A stretch of 64,000 nucleotides of DNA, from positions 868,001 through 932,000 of the forward strand of contig NC_060254.1 in NCBI RefSeq assembly GCF_921293095.1, given 5' to 3'. Below are positions 43,170-54,237 of the stretch, piece after piece. Origin of the DNA: Ischnura elegans. Its lineage: Eukaryota > Arthropoda > Insecta > Odonata > Coenagrionidae. Below the pieces are notes generated by a model. It had not been told where the DNA came from, made no database searches, and saw nothing but the letters and a program-made list of their open reading frames with translations. Each line of letters begins with the position of its first letter. Positions within the stretch are counted from its first letter, which is position 1. The position numbers and the translations under genes were made by a program.

Positions 43170-44578
43170 CCTTTTCCCTACTATACACGTATATACCTAT
43201 ACGTGTGGACGTTTCCTGACCCGGGAGACGACGGCCGTATATTTACATGTGAGATTTTGCTAGCCAGGAGAACGAAAGCCGTATATATACTTTTTCTAGC
43301 TCTCCCCCTTTTCATAAGGTCGAGGGTTTACGACGTCTTTGTTTCGGGACCCAACCCTGCGGGGTTTAGGATTTACCCTCGGAATCCGGGAGCAGGTACC
43401 CGGACCCCTAGTACTTTATAACCCCTCTTAGCAGTAAGGGACAGCGGTCATTCAATTGTTAACCAGTCACGTTTCGAAATAAATATTTGTTCTTTTCTCA
43501 AGAAAAATAAACTAAGAATTGAATTACAGTGGAACCTCGTTAAAGCGAGTACGGGCTATAGCGACACCCCCGCTATTACGAGAGATAACCGATGCACCGT
43601 CAATTGACCCTATAATAATCGTGTTGAAAAATTCGTTTTTACGAGACCCTTTCGGTGTTGGCTCTCGCCATAGCGAGGGTTTCACCGCCGGAAGACTTTC
43701 ATCAAGACTCCTTAACCTCTGTAATTGTAGAAATGAAGTTAATGGAGTGCTCAGTCTCAAATTTATGTGGTAAACTGTCGTTCGATAAATACAATGATTG
43801 ACGAAACAATGCTTTGCATGATTTTTATTCAGTGCGGCGCTTATAAATTGTTTGAATAGTTAGTCGTTATTTGAGTAAGGAAATTTAGTGACGCAAAACA
43901 ACATCGCCTTTCGTCTGGATTTATGCTTACGTTTATCGGATAGATGTATATCTGTCGCCGCACCACTCCTGTTCCTGTATATCTGTTCGCAACAGGTATA
44001 TTGGCTATTATTTGCTCCACCTCCGGTAAAGCGACAATTCGCTATAGCGAGTGTTTATTAGTGCACCGTGGGGTGTCGTTATATCGAGGTTGCACTGTAT
44101 TTGTTTTTCGATCAGCGTTTCCAATTTTTAAACGAAATTCTACGATAAATATTAACTTGTATCTCGAGTTATGTATAAACATCTACATGGAAATTGTTGC
44201 TGCATTAAATGCGTTAATAATAGACTTAAAACTTCGTTAAAAATTTGACAATGCTCAGAGAAAAATGAGGAATTCAATTCAAAGTCTGCCATTTACGTGC
44301 AAGCAACAATTATCCATGTGCTAAATACACATAAGCAATACATAAGTTGACAGCGAACCAATGCAGCAGGTATGGTCGTAAACCCGGAAAGGAGGGAGCA
44401 CAACTACTCTCGGAGTCCGAGATAATGCGAATTCCCTGCGTGGAGGGGTCAAAAAGGTTCAGCGAGACCCTTCTTAACGAATGCTCTCCAAAAATGCTCC
44501 GTACCACGAGAAAGAAGAGTCTCTTGGGGCTCAGTACAGCAGTCATGCTAAGACGAAAACTCTGCCGTCTCGAAAGGG
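43170..44578. mobile_element. piggyBac-like TTAA element A
   Basis: TTAA occurs at 43166-43169 and 44579-44582. Ends are CCTTTTCCCTACT and the inverse of CCCTTTCGAGA. The left end has a near-palindrome CACGTATATACCTATACGTG. It is the reverse orientation of element B (44785-45738) and aligns with it throughout, except for a 571-bp pogo-type insertion at 43527-44097 that B lacks. No transposase. Removing A with one TTAA restores the LINE frame. Confidence 0.9.
43527..44097. mobile_element. 571-bp pogo/Tigger-type element inside element A
   Basis: CAGTGGAACCTCGTTAAAGC (43527) and inverse ATCGAGGTTGCACTG (to 44097), flanked by TA (43525-43526, 44098-44099). CTATAGCGA repeats occur in both ends. 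Element B has no such insertion at the matching point, which confirms the borders. Confidence 0.9.
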
Positions 44579-44784
44579 TTAAGCAAAGCTTATGATAATT
44601 TAAACTGGGGAAAGGTATGAGAAAAAATGAAAAACTTTGGATTTCCAAGGAAATTAATTGAGTATGCAAGGATCAGTGTCAAAAATTGAAAATGTAAGGT
44701 AAAAGTTGAAAATGAATACTCCACAAGCTTTGAAGTAAAGACTGGTGTGACCCAAGGAGATGTCCTATCACCAACACTTTTTAA
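44579..44784 (+). pseudogene. Nested LINE, RT segment (part 3 of 4)
   Basis: SKAYDNLNWGKVWEKMKNFG (with a TGA in place of one Trp), PRKLIEYARISVKN, VKTGVTQGDVLSPTLFN. This is the RT region with the first catalytic Asp (VDLSKAYD, split by element A) and the GVTQGDVLSP box. It ends at TTAA (44781-44784), where element B is inserted. Confidence 0.85.
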
Positions 44785-45738
44785 CCCTTTCGAGATGGTG
44801 GTGTTCTCTCCTTAGCATGACTGCTGTACTAAGCCCCAAGAAACTCTTCCGTCCCCTCTGTACGGAGCATTTTTGCAGGACATTCGTGAAGAAGAGTCTT
44901 GCTGATAATCACACACTCTCAGCACCAACCTTTTTCGACCCTTCCTAGTGAGGACTCCGCATTATCTCAGACTCCGATGGTGGTTGGTCTCCCTACTTTC
45001 AGGGCTTATAATCCTACCAGCAGCATTCGTTCGCGGTCAATCATGCTTCGTTTACATGAATTAGCTATAAGGGTAATAGGGTAGTTTCCTAGTCATTTAA
45101 AAATCTAAAAGCGCAAAATATGTACTCCAGGAGTAATAATCTTTCGATTTAGGAAAAAAAAGAATAGGAAACCACCCTATTGTTGCTTGAATGAAAATTG
45201 CAGACTTCGAATTGAATTCCTCGTTTTGTTCTAAGGATTGTCAAATTTTGAACGAAGCTCTACCGTCAATATCAATGCATTTAATGCATCAACAATTTCC
45301 ATGTTGATGCTTATATTGAAAACGAGATATAAGTTAATAATTATCGTATAATTTCATTTTAAAATTGTATATGCTGCTCAAAAGACAAAGACTTCAATTC
45401 TTAGTTTATATTTTTGAGAAAGGAATAAATATTTATATCGAAAACTGACTGAATGAACAATTGAATGACTGTGGTCCCTCACTTTCAAGAGGGGTAATAT
45501 AAGACGAGGGGTCCGGGTACCTGCTCCCAGATTTTGAGGATACTGCCTAAGTCCCTCTTTGTTGGATCCCGAATCTAAGACTTGACCCGTGACCGTAATG
45601 AAAGTAGGAGAGCAAGGAGACATACATTTATAGCACTCCATCGCCTGCGTAGAAACATCTCTGACGAAAATTTGTGCCTTTCGTCTCCCGGGTCAAGAAA
45701 TGTCCTGCCACATATTTTCGTCATTAGTAGGGAAAGGG
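44785..45738. mobile_element. piggyBac-like TTAA element B
   Basis: TTAA at 44781-44784 and 45739-45742. Ends CCCTTTCGAGA and AGTAGGGAAAGGG. Same family as element A in opposite orientation. It carries the 99-bp family-A TIR element at 45079-45177, which element A lacks. Removing it with one TTAA joins TLFN to LVLEKAL in frame. Confidence 0.9.
45079..45177. mobile_element. 99-bp deletion copy of MITE family A
   Basis: GGGTAGTTTCC and GGAAACCACCC ends with TA flanks (45077-45078, 45178-45179). The interior retains only the right part of the 660-bp copies (CATTTAAAAATCTAAAAGCG and following). Comparison with element A shows an empty site, supporting a TA target. Confidence 0.88.
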
Positions 45739-46690
45739 TTAATTTGGTGTTGGAAAAGGCACTAAAAGAAATCAGGAAAACTGACTTAGGAATAAGAATA
45801 GGGAGAAAGATAACAGTGCTCGCCTTTGCAGATGACTTAGTATTGCTAGCATAAAATAAGGAAGACTTAGGAAGCTTGACAGAAATTCTGATAAAAGAAA
45901 CCCAAGAAGTTGGACTGAAAATTATGATAAAACCAAATTCATGTCCTTTGATTGAAACCCTGATAACTCAAGAAACATTACTGTTGAGGACCACATTTTT
46001 GAAAGAGCAAATGAATTTAAATACCTATTCATCATGATCAACACAAACAACGGTGAATCACATGAGATACAATACAGAATAAATTCAGCCTATAGAAGTA
46101 CATTCGTATAACCTGTAAAAACTGATAACATCGAAAATTTTATCCATCAGAACCAAACCTAAAATTTATAAAACCATAAATCCTTTTTTATGGAGATAAA
46201 TCATGGGTTATTGACAAAAGAACAGAAAAGAAGTTGACTAAATTCGAAAATAAAGTTTAAAGAAAGTTTTTGGGACCACAAGAGAAAAATGGAACCTGGA
46301 GAATAAAACACAACAAGGAAATCAGGGACCTTTTCAACTCATCCGACGTAGTAGCTGAAGAAAAGAGCCAGGGATTACGTTGGGCAGGGCACATCATGCA
46401 AAGAGTAAGAGGCCCTATTAAAACATATCTTGGCAGAAAATCCAGACGGAAGATGACCTCCAAGAAGACTGAAAAAAAGATGGAAGGATGAGGTGTTGAT
46501 TGATACAGGAGTCAGTGAGGAGGATGCAGACGATAGGAAGAATTGGAAGCAGACAGTTGGTGAGGCTAACTACCATCTAGGGTATAAATGGCCATGGGGG
46601 TAGGAGTAAGTGAGAGTATGTATAGTGGAAATTCAGTGAGTGATGAAAGAGCTTCTGAGACCATGAACTGTGCTGCAGAAAATTTTGTTG
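45739..46690 (+). pseudogene. Nested LINE, RT palm to C-terminus (part 4 of 4)
   Basis: LVLEKALKEIRKTDLGIRIG, then TVLAFADDLVLLA with the two catalytic Asp residues, then frames with LGSLTEILIKETQEVGLKI. The C-terminal region has RKFLGPQEKNGTWRI, IRDLFNSSDVVAE, GLRWAGHIMQRV and RPRRWKDEVLIDTGV-type sequence. Stops and shifts are frequent. The LINE clade is not certain (RTE-like or related); the same type is at 34600. Confidence 0.8.
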
Positions 46691-46950
46691 CCTAAAGGTA
46701 GGCATATGTTAAAGAACAATTCATTTGTGTGGTCAAAAGTTTTAATTAAAGGATAATCGACAGCATTAAATAGAGAAACAAGAAGGTCTAAAAAATTTCG
46801 TATTTAAAAAAAAGGGAATCCAAAAATAATTAAATACTCTTCTATTAGTGAGCATGTCTTAAAACAATTTGAATTTAGAGTACAGACTAAAGTACATATG
46901 ATAAGAATCAATTACATATATTTCAATATAATAGCTTTCTTTCTTTGTAG
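46691..46950 (+). other. End of the LRRC51 intron
   Basis: AT-rich with the pyrimidine tract CTTTCTTTCTTTGTAG ending at 46950, the acceptor for the next exon. Confidence 0.6.
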
Positions 46951-47162
46951 ACTTCAACAATGAGCACCCACGATCAGATCGGGTGGGAAGAGCTTCTGAA
47001 AAAGGACCAAATAACAAATATCTTTCTCGCTCTTTATGGCTGTCCAATAATGTGCTTATTGACCTACAAGGATTTAACGCATTTGTGAGCAAAATATTTG
47101 AGCAGCCCTTTACGCTTGCATGGCTTGATATATCATCAAATTACCTCAGCACCATACCAAAG
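46951..47162 (+). CDS. LRRC51: LRRC51, second coding exon
   Basis: Between acceptor TTTCTTTGTAG and donor CCAAAG/GTAAGT (47162/47163). With the last base of the exon at 31144 the frame reads DFNNEHPRSDRVGRASEKG, then NKYLSRSLWLSNNVLIDLQG, then FEQPFTLAWLDISSNYLSTI. SLWLSNNVLIDL and LAWLDISSNYL are the first leucine-rich repeats and match the LRRC51 pattern SLWLNNNVL.DL ... LAWIDLSFN.L. The exon ends in phase 0 inside the repeat array. The later exons, with the remaining repeats, were not found before 64000, so the gene likely continues beyond the window. Confidence 0.85.
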
Positions 47163-47259
47163 GTAAGTTCAAGTAATGCGGCCGATAATAATCAGCACTT
47201 TAACCCTTTGAGTGCGGATGGCATAGCATTGATGCCCAGCGTAGGTCCTGCCAACGGGC

Positions 47260-48999
47260 GGGTGGCATCACATTGATGCCACGCCGGCCTATGTTCTTCA
47301 ATCGCTCCCTACGCTCCTCCGCTCTGTTCTATATACTCTCATGATGGTTTCCCGCACACAAAATGGATTAGGCTACCTGCATATGCCTTCCGTTTTTGAA
47401 AAATAGTTTATATTTTTTTAGTAATTTTTTTTTACATTTATGGAGTACTTTTTTATTTGTAAGATTTTTTGCCATTACAAAAAATTTAAATGTGATATTT
47501 TCTTTACTTTTCTGAATATTTGTACTAAGTGTTGCCACAATTGAAGGTTATTATTTTCGTTTTAGTCCTTTTAAAATTTTTCAAACAATATTTCCTTTCA
47601 TCTCATTGACAAAAAATATTTTCGTATTTCAAATTACGGTCACTATACCTACACACGCTAAACACAGTTGAATAATCTGTTGCTGTTTTTATTAATGTTT
47701 AAACTTAATATTTACATAATGCCGTTATAACTCCTAACATTCTTCCATAATATATTTGCCACTCATTTTCTGAACGATCCTTTCAATAGGGGTCTGATTA
47801 TATTGGCTACGGAAGGAGAAATAGAGTTTTCGACATTTTCTCATCTATTTCGTATGAGTTTGTTAAAGTTACTAGGTGGGAATAATTACGACCAACAATT
47901 CGTTATTCACGGGAAATAATGAAGGTTCTAGGGAAACTTTTATATTTTTTCCATTTTGAAGGAGAAATTAGAATTGGGGAAACCTTGGGGAAAAAATGAT
48001 CGAATTTCGGGGCTCAAATAAAAAAGTTGTTTTCTGTCACCGCGGAATAGACTACAAGTCGCTCTGTGTCGCCTGTTATCTCTATTTTTAGAAGTATTTT
48101 TGCCATTCTTATTAGAAATCCATGCAACTATTCTGTTGTGTGCATGTCGTAGAAAAGGTCAGCTCTTCCTTCTCAGTTTTTGCGACTCTCGTTATTAGTA
48201 CAGTCTCTCCTTCGGACATCTTTCGATTGCGTGCATTTTCACTCCTCTATAGAGATTTTTTTTCTAATATTACCGTATGGCCTTTTTCCATTGGACATTT
48301 TGGTATTTTACATATATTTAGCCACTTACGTGGAATATGGGAGACATCTTCATTTTTAACTTTATTCCTATTTTCAAACCCCAAAGACCGTTTATGTATC
48401 AGCCTTTGGTCAACTAGGCTTAGAATATCTCCTCGCAATAAAACTACCTCTGGCACAATTTACTCAAGTGTATGCATGGAACACTGGGTCTTCTCCGTGA
48501 AGGTTTTTTTTTTAACTTTGAAGCAATTTACATATTTTACTTCGACCAAATAGAGCTATTATAATCAGAAAAGAAAGTCAGCAAAATTTCTATGCGCAAA
48601 GAAACAATTATTTTTGCATTATTATACGTTGCCGTTTTATCTGGAGCATTCACGTTTAGATATTTCTTGTACGTCGGTTCTAAACTTTAACGCTTACATC
48701 TCTTTCTGACTGCAAAAGAGCAACCTCATCAGTCTTGTGCATTTTGTAAGTGTAATGTATTTTATTGTAGTATATTTTATAGGTGTTAACTGAGGTTTAC
48801 GTTGAGGATGCAAGTATGTGGAGCTGGAGGAAATATTGTCGTCTGAGAGGCTTTGGTCCATATTGCCAATGCCTCTCAACATGCAGTTCTTCAAGGATAA
48901 CCGAGCATAGGAATCTTACTCGTGGGGTATGGGAGACATTTTTGGTCCGATATACCTAATGTATGATTGTATGAAGTATTGTAAGATGACCATCCATTC
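47260..48999. other. Left half of the piggyBac element, no clear gene
   Basis: The expected transposase N-terminus was not recognised. A minus-strand frame at 48456-48247 (PEVVLLRGDILSLVDQRLIH) is well-formed but unassigned. The rest is AT-rich. Confidence 0.35.
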
Positions 49000-49705
49000 C
49001 AGATTATTGGAAAAGGTAGGAAAATATCTTCGATTTTTCCCTCCTTCACAGCACTTTTTCCCGAGACCGATTTCAACTGATTTTCCGTTACATGCTGTTT
49101 GGCAGGAACCGTGGAGTAGGTGATCCGATACCAAGAGACCCCTTGTATAAAATTCGACCCCTTTTGAAATTATTTACTCAAAGAATGAAAGAAATTTATT
49201 ACACGTTTAAAGAACTCTGCTTCATTAGTCCAATGTGCTTTGGCGTCACAAACGCGGCATAACATTATATATGCTTTCTGAGCCTAATGGCCTCATGCAA
49301 GATGCTGGAGGCAGGGGACATGCAAACAAAGTCGTGCGAAAATTAATCGATAGATTTCTCCTCAGTGGGCACAGTTTATACAGTCGCGTAGCCACGATTT
49401 TGAAATGGGGGGTTTTTGCCGGAGGTTTGAGGGCCCTTCTGGAGGGTGCGGGGGCCATTTTACCCGTTTTTGGCACCTCAACGGGGGTTGTTACCTATTA
49501 CTCCCCTCCCGTGGCTACTCTACTGAGTTTATACATGGAAAATTATAACCATCATAAAAAAAATTATAATAATGTGTTCAAATATCTATTGAGTTACTCA
49601 AAAAGTCACACCACTGAAACTCTAAGGACAAACAGAAGAAATAATCCTCCTCACGTCCTTAGAACGACTAAAGTGGCGAACCAGTTTAACTCTGATGGTG
49701 TATGA
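49000..49705 (+). pseudogene. piggyBac transposase remnant
   Basis: In scattered frames: DPLYKIRPLLKLFTQRMKEI, then from 49235 LWRHKRGITLYMLSEPNGLM, GHANKVVRKLIDRFLLSGHS, LYMENYNHHKKN and TLRTNRRNNPPHVL. These follow the piggyBac core order (PL.KIRP......KRG.K.Y.L.....G ... V..L........G..LYMDNYY.S ... GT.R.NR...P). The second catalytic Asp is Glu-Asn here (YMENY), so it is inactive. A 144-bp TIR element lies between HS and LYM but does not close the frame. Confidence 0.75.
49382..49525. mobile_element. 144-bp TIR element within the piggyBac ORF
   Basis: AGTCGCGTAGCCACG and inverse CGTGGCTACTCTACTG form the ends. A perfect 9-bp duplication AGTTTATAC (49373-49381, 49526-49534) flanks it. With the duplication the insertion is 153 bp, a multiple of three, and it contains no stop in the transposase frame. 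Confidence 0.88.
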
Positions 49706-50268
49706 TGTGCAGATGCTCCAGGGCTGTGTTTGAACCCTTTTTTCAAAGAATTTCACAATTATTAGTTAATATTTTCAGCATTAACGCAAAAGAAAATGGC
49801 AAAAAGATAAAATAACTTTCATATGTTAGCATCCAAATCTAAGTTACTAGTAAATTTAAAAATTTAGATGTGAAATTTAAAGTTCGAAAACTTTTATTTA
49901 CCCAAAATTTGATGCATGGATAGTGGATGACATCTGAAAAATTATTTATCTTATTTTATAATTCAATTCTGCCATCATTTCAGAAATTATTTCAAGCTTC
50001 TTAGTTGCTATGTAAAATATGTTGCCCGTCGTTTCTAATGTTTGTGTGACGGGTTGCATAAATATCCGGAGCATTTATCACATGGGTGCGGATGGCATCA
50101 CTGTGATGCCATTAACAAATTGTTTAATAAATTGTCAAATTAATATAAAAATCCCTTTTTTATTGAAATTGTTTTCATATTTTCGAAAAACAAAGTGAAT
50201 GCAGTGAAAAGAAATTCTCTGCCAATGTCAAACAACTCTGAGAAAATGTTACGCAATGAAAGGGTTAA

Positions 50269-51866
50269 GCCAGATATCTGCAATATCCTAAAATGAAACA
50301 AGAAAACTCACGAGAATATTTTGCAGGATATTATGATCACTGTACAATGGCTTATGTTAATTTCCAATCCCAATTTTTGCCAGTGAGGAGTGAGAAAAAG
50401 CATATCTTTCAGGATTAAAGAAAATCTTATTTGTGGTGTCATGGCTATTGGAACTTTTGCGGTAGTTAAAAAACTTATTGTTTTCAAGCATTTCCAAAAT
50501 ACTTAATGTGGGGTCATAGCCCAAAAAGTACTATGACGATACATACATTAATACATTGTTCATTACTGTGTGTTTAAGAGCGAAGTATTTTACGACCACG
50601 ACGAGCACCCACAAAAGTTGATTGCACAAGGCAGTCCGGTTGTTGACCCAGAGGTTGAGTGAAGTGGTGGTCATACTGATGTAGATGGCGGGGCAAGGGT
50701 TTCATAAAAAGGATGTAGATCACATTGGTAGTGGTGCAGGTGGGGGATGGAGTGTAAGGAAGAGGAAAAGCGAGGGTAGTTAAAGTGTTGATTCAAGATG
50801 TAAACCATGAGAGTGGTCAGGTGGCTTTAAGGATGGAAGACAGATTTGTTGACTGTTGGAAGGCTAAGGAGGAGTAGTTAGTGAAGATGTTTCCAGTAGT
50901 GAGGTTTTAAGAAATAAGAGGAGAGACTTTTAATAATTCTATTCAAAGCTTATTCTAACAATTCTATTTATTGAAAATGACATGTTTATTTGCTGATGGC
51001 TTGCTGCACGGCATATGGGTGCAGTAATTGCCCCGATAAAAAGATACCTGGACTCATATATACCGGTAAGATGCTAAATAGCCAATTTTTAGTCATATCA
51101 TTTGCTTGAAATGCATGGTCAACCTTGTTAATTGTCAGTGTATGTGCCATGTGCAGAAGGTGGATTTTTGTGCGGCAGTCTACAGTTTAATCATTACTTA
51201 TCATTTGTAGTGCTAAAATTGTGTTATACTATGTTCAATTTTATCGTGAGGGATAATACTAGTCATAGTGAAGTAAGAAATTTAAAAAATGACCGTCTTT
51301 TTTCAACTTTTTTCATCTCAGCATAGGTACCTTTGCTCGTGAAAATTTCTGTGCATTGAAATAATGGTACAAAATTCTGGTACCTATTCATTGTACAAGT
51401 TGTGAGATGTGAGTGAATTTTGTGCTTCAATGAACACTTTGTGTTCAGGTTTTAGGTTCAGATAAACAATTTATACATATTTTTAATTACAAATTCAGCT
51501 AATCCAGTAGTCAATGCCATTGAGGGTATATGAATGTAGTAAAATTGAAAATAATGCCGGATGGCTGCCTTCATCACGTATTCATTATTCTCTCTTGCTA
51601 ACTTGAATCTATTTCTCCTGTTATTGTAGTCCTCTGTAATTGGCCTCGTGCTGTTTTTGGATTAAATAAATTTTAGTACTAATGTTACATCATGTGTGCT
51701 TAAGATTTATTGTTAATTTGCTTACTTTGCATTGATTGTATAAATAATCAGTTTCAATAGCATCGTTAAATCATACTGGAAATTTGAAAATGTAAGATTT
51801 GATGGGTGTATACATTATATGAGTTGGAAAAATGCGAATTGTTTTCCTTTTGAATACCTCCTTCAA
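50269..51866. other. Non-coding stretch downstream of the piggyBac element
   Basis: Presumed LRRC51 intron or beyond. No further LRR exon, motif or terminal repeat was found. Confidence 0.4.
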
Positions 51867-51868
51867 TG

Positions 51869-51900
<32 letters not shown>

Positions 51901-52230
51901 TTTTATTCACTTTAGGCAAGAACATTTGCATAGTTTCGTCAAATTGAATCAAATTAAATTTACAGAATTACAGCATATCAAAAAGAAGAAAAAAAAATTT
52001 TGTTTACAATAAAGGGCCTCTGCCCTTATCATACAATACATTCATATCACATTATATATACATAAAATAGTACAGTTGCCATTAAATAGTATTCCATTAT
52101 ACACAGCTGTTATCCTTGGCACAACTCTCATAAAAAAGTACATATTCTGCATGATAGCTAGTGGTTTGAATAGCTGTTCTTGTCTGATTTTGGGGAAGGA
52201 TAATAATTTCCGATTTGTCAGCACTTAAAA
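51867..52230 (-). repeat. (ATT)n run with possible LINE 3' end
   Basis: (AATAAT)n at about 51868-51901. On the minus strand it follows sequence open as FPKIRQEQLFKPLAIMQNMY with GTGAATAAAAATTATT, similar to the tail at 21640-21690. Coding similarity to a LINE is weak. Confidence 0.35.
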
Positions 52231-52820
52231 TGCAGTAGACTCATTCTCAAATTCCTTGGATTATATCCATTGTACTGTTTTCATAGAAGTTTACTTGGAA
52301 TTAAATGCAAAATCTCTTTCGATCTTGTATCTCAGCTGATATTCTACTTTCCTAATGCTCAAAGTTTTCCTTTGATGAGTAAGGCCTTTCTAATTATAGC
52401 TGTAAGGGTATTAACAGTTTCAGAAAGTATTTGCACTGTTTAGCACTTATATATTTAAGTTAAATTTCCAAAAAAATGTCTGGTGAAAAGAATCGAAGCT
52501 TGACTTAATCGTGTTTAAAATTTTCACTTCAATACATTTTTGTAGAGTATAAATAGCTAATGGTAGGCATCATTCCCACAGTAATTATTGTTGTAAGTCT
52601 TGCTAAACCATATTCTTTCACTTGATGCATGATTTATGTATATTTTTGACGGATTATTTGCCAAATAAAATCTTGTAATGCACGCAATATCGATTAAACA
52701 TGAATATTATCATAGCGTTCAGTATCCTCCCAGTCTTCTCTGGTCCATTCAACCTTTTTTCCTTACTTTTAAATTTAATCTGGTTTAAAAAATTCTGCTG
52801 TGAATATCAGAAGTTATGCA
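52231..52820. other. Non-coding stretch
   Basis: No motif recognised. Confidence 0.4.
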
Positions 52821-53499
52821 CAGTACACTTCCGATTACCCCAATGGGCTAATGACGATGGGCAGAGACAGCACATGGAACAATTGGAAAACATGGATAAT
52901 CCAAACTTTACCTTAAATCTTTTGTAATGTTTATAATTTACATAAAACAAACAATATATTATTATTTATGCAGTTATTCGATTATTTAAGAGTGCTTCTC
53001 GAACTCATTGAGAGATTTCTTCGCCAATTCCCGATCTTTTTAGCGGCGATAACATGGTTGCACTCTTATTATTAATGCTCCATGTAAGGCCTGGTTTTGA
53101 AAACCACACATCATGAATGCTTCAAACCACTGCTCTACGTCGGAAACTACAACGTCAGGCACCACGCCACGTAGTCGCGTCTCGCACAAGTTGCCGGGTT
53201 GCAACTGCAGCGCGACGTGTATCCGTGATCAAGGACTGCGGTCGCGCTCTGCAAGGCTTAGAAAACAGGCACACGGTGCTCCCGTGAATGCAGCTGATGC
53301 GTGATCGCTTCTGTTTTACGTTTGGGGATTCTAACGGAAATAATAAGCCCAGTGTATCCTAGAATTAATGCCGTGATTCCGATGATTTTTTGTCCAATTT
53401 TTTTTAAAAGATCGCGCAACAAATTGAGCGAGCATGAAAATCATGCACGGATAATCCGCAACCCGGATAAACCACAGCCTGATTATTGGGAGTTTGCTG
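52821..53499. mobile_element. Possible pogo/Tigger-type element, 679 bp
   Basis: CAGTACACTTCCGATTACCC at 52821 and the inverse of CAGCAAACTCCCAATAATC ending at 53499 are about 70% matched by eye, with TA after the right end. GGATAATCC motifs lie near both ends. A CpG-rich patch at 53130-53270 is internal. No transposase. Confidence 0.45.
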
Positions 53500-54090
53500 T
53501 ACTTCGTGATTCACATGTATTCATCAGTTATTTTTTAGCATTCAGCTGAAAATGAATTGCCATTACTGAAAGTGACTTTGCATGCGTCGTATTTTTAATT
53601 TTCTGCAGTGTGGTTGAATCTTCTATTTTATCCAAAATATTATTTTTTTTATATTCTTCGCTCTTCAGTGGGAACTCTTCGCTCAGTTCGCTCTTCTTTT
53701 TTCTGGCTGTCATTTGGGAAAATATTGAGTTTCTTTTGACAAATATCCCATAAAGACCCCTGTATTTCTGCTTTACCCTAGGTAAAGCAATGTGACGGAT
53801 GGGCTTAAGTGCCACGCCCCCCTGGCTTCACTTTCCAACCGTGGGAGGTATAGCTAACGCCCTCTCCAGAACCCCTATGGTCCTAACCACCATTTCACTC
53901 AACCTCTGGATGAATAACTATGGCACCTCGTGCAATCCTCCGTCCCCATCTGCCCTGCTTCCAGTCCCCACTCGTGCTTTTTCCCACAATTCAGATTTTG
54001 ATTATTGTGTCAACCAAGGAATATTTACCTCCTCCCACCCGTCACCTCACAGGTTGAATTGAAAACTTTGGAGCAATCATGCATATGGCT
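53500..54090. other. Non-coding stretch
   Basis: No supported feature; ends in GCATATGGCT, the duplication of the next element. Confidence 0.4.
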
Positions 54091-54237
54091 AGCAGGGGAT
54101 CCGGGATAGGGACAAGGGACTAAGAGGCTCTCCTTTGCAGTATATGTATATGTATTTGACAACTGAACAAAATTACCACTTTATCTAGTGTAAATTGGAT
54201 ACCCAAGTGGCTATAGCCCATCTCTGGATCCGCCTCT
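54091..54237. mobile_element. 147-bp GGATCC-type TIR element with 10-bp duplication
   Basis: AGCAGGGGATCCGGGATAGG and the inverse of AGAGGCGGATCCAGAGATGG form the ends. GCATATGGCT flanks it perfectly (54081-54090, 54238-54247). The ends are related to the GGCGGATCC family at 16300 and 26633, but the interior differs. Confidence 0.8.

Larger units (their letters stand above)
47204..50264 (+). mobile_element. 3.06-kb piggyBac element with decayed transposase
   Basis: TTAA at 47200-47203 and 50265-50268. Ends CCCTTTGAGTGCGG and inverse of CCCTTTCATTGCG. Subterminal palindromes of GGCATCACATTGATGCC type occur twice near the left end and once near the right end (50093-50113). A piggyBac transposase remnant is on the plus strand at about 49000-49705. 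It is inserted 41 bp downstream of the LRRC51 exon. Confidence 0.85.

Noticed and set aside
43203-43760. Short frames on both strands in element A
   Set aside because: They cross the junction of element A and the pogo-type insertion; not conserved in element B.
48122-48553. 143-codon plus-strand frame in the piggyBac element
   Set aside because: No piggyBac motif; the opposite strand has an equally open frame, so neither is supported.
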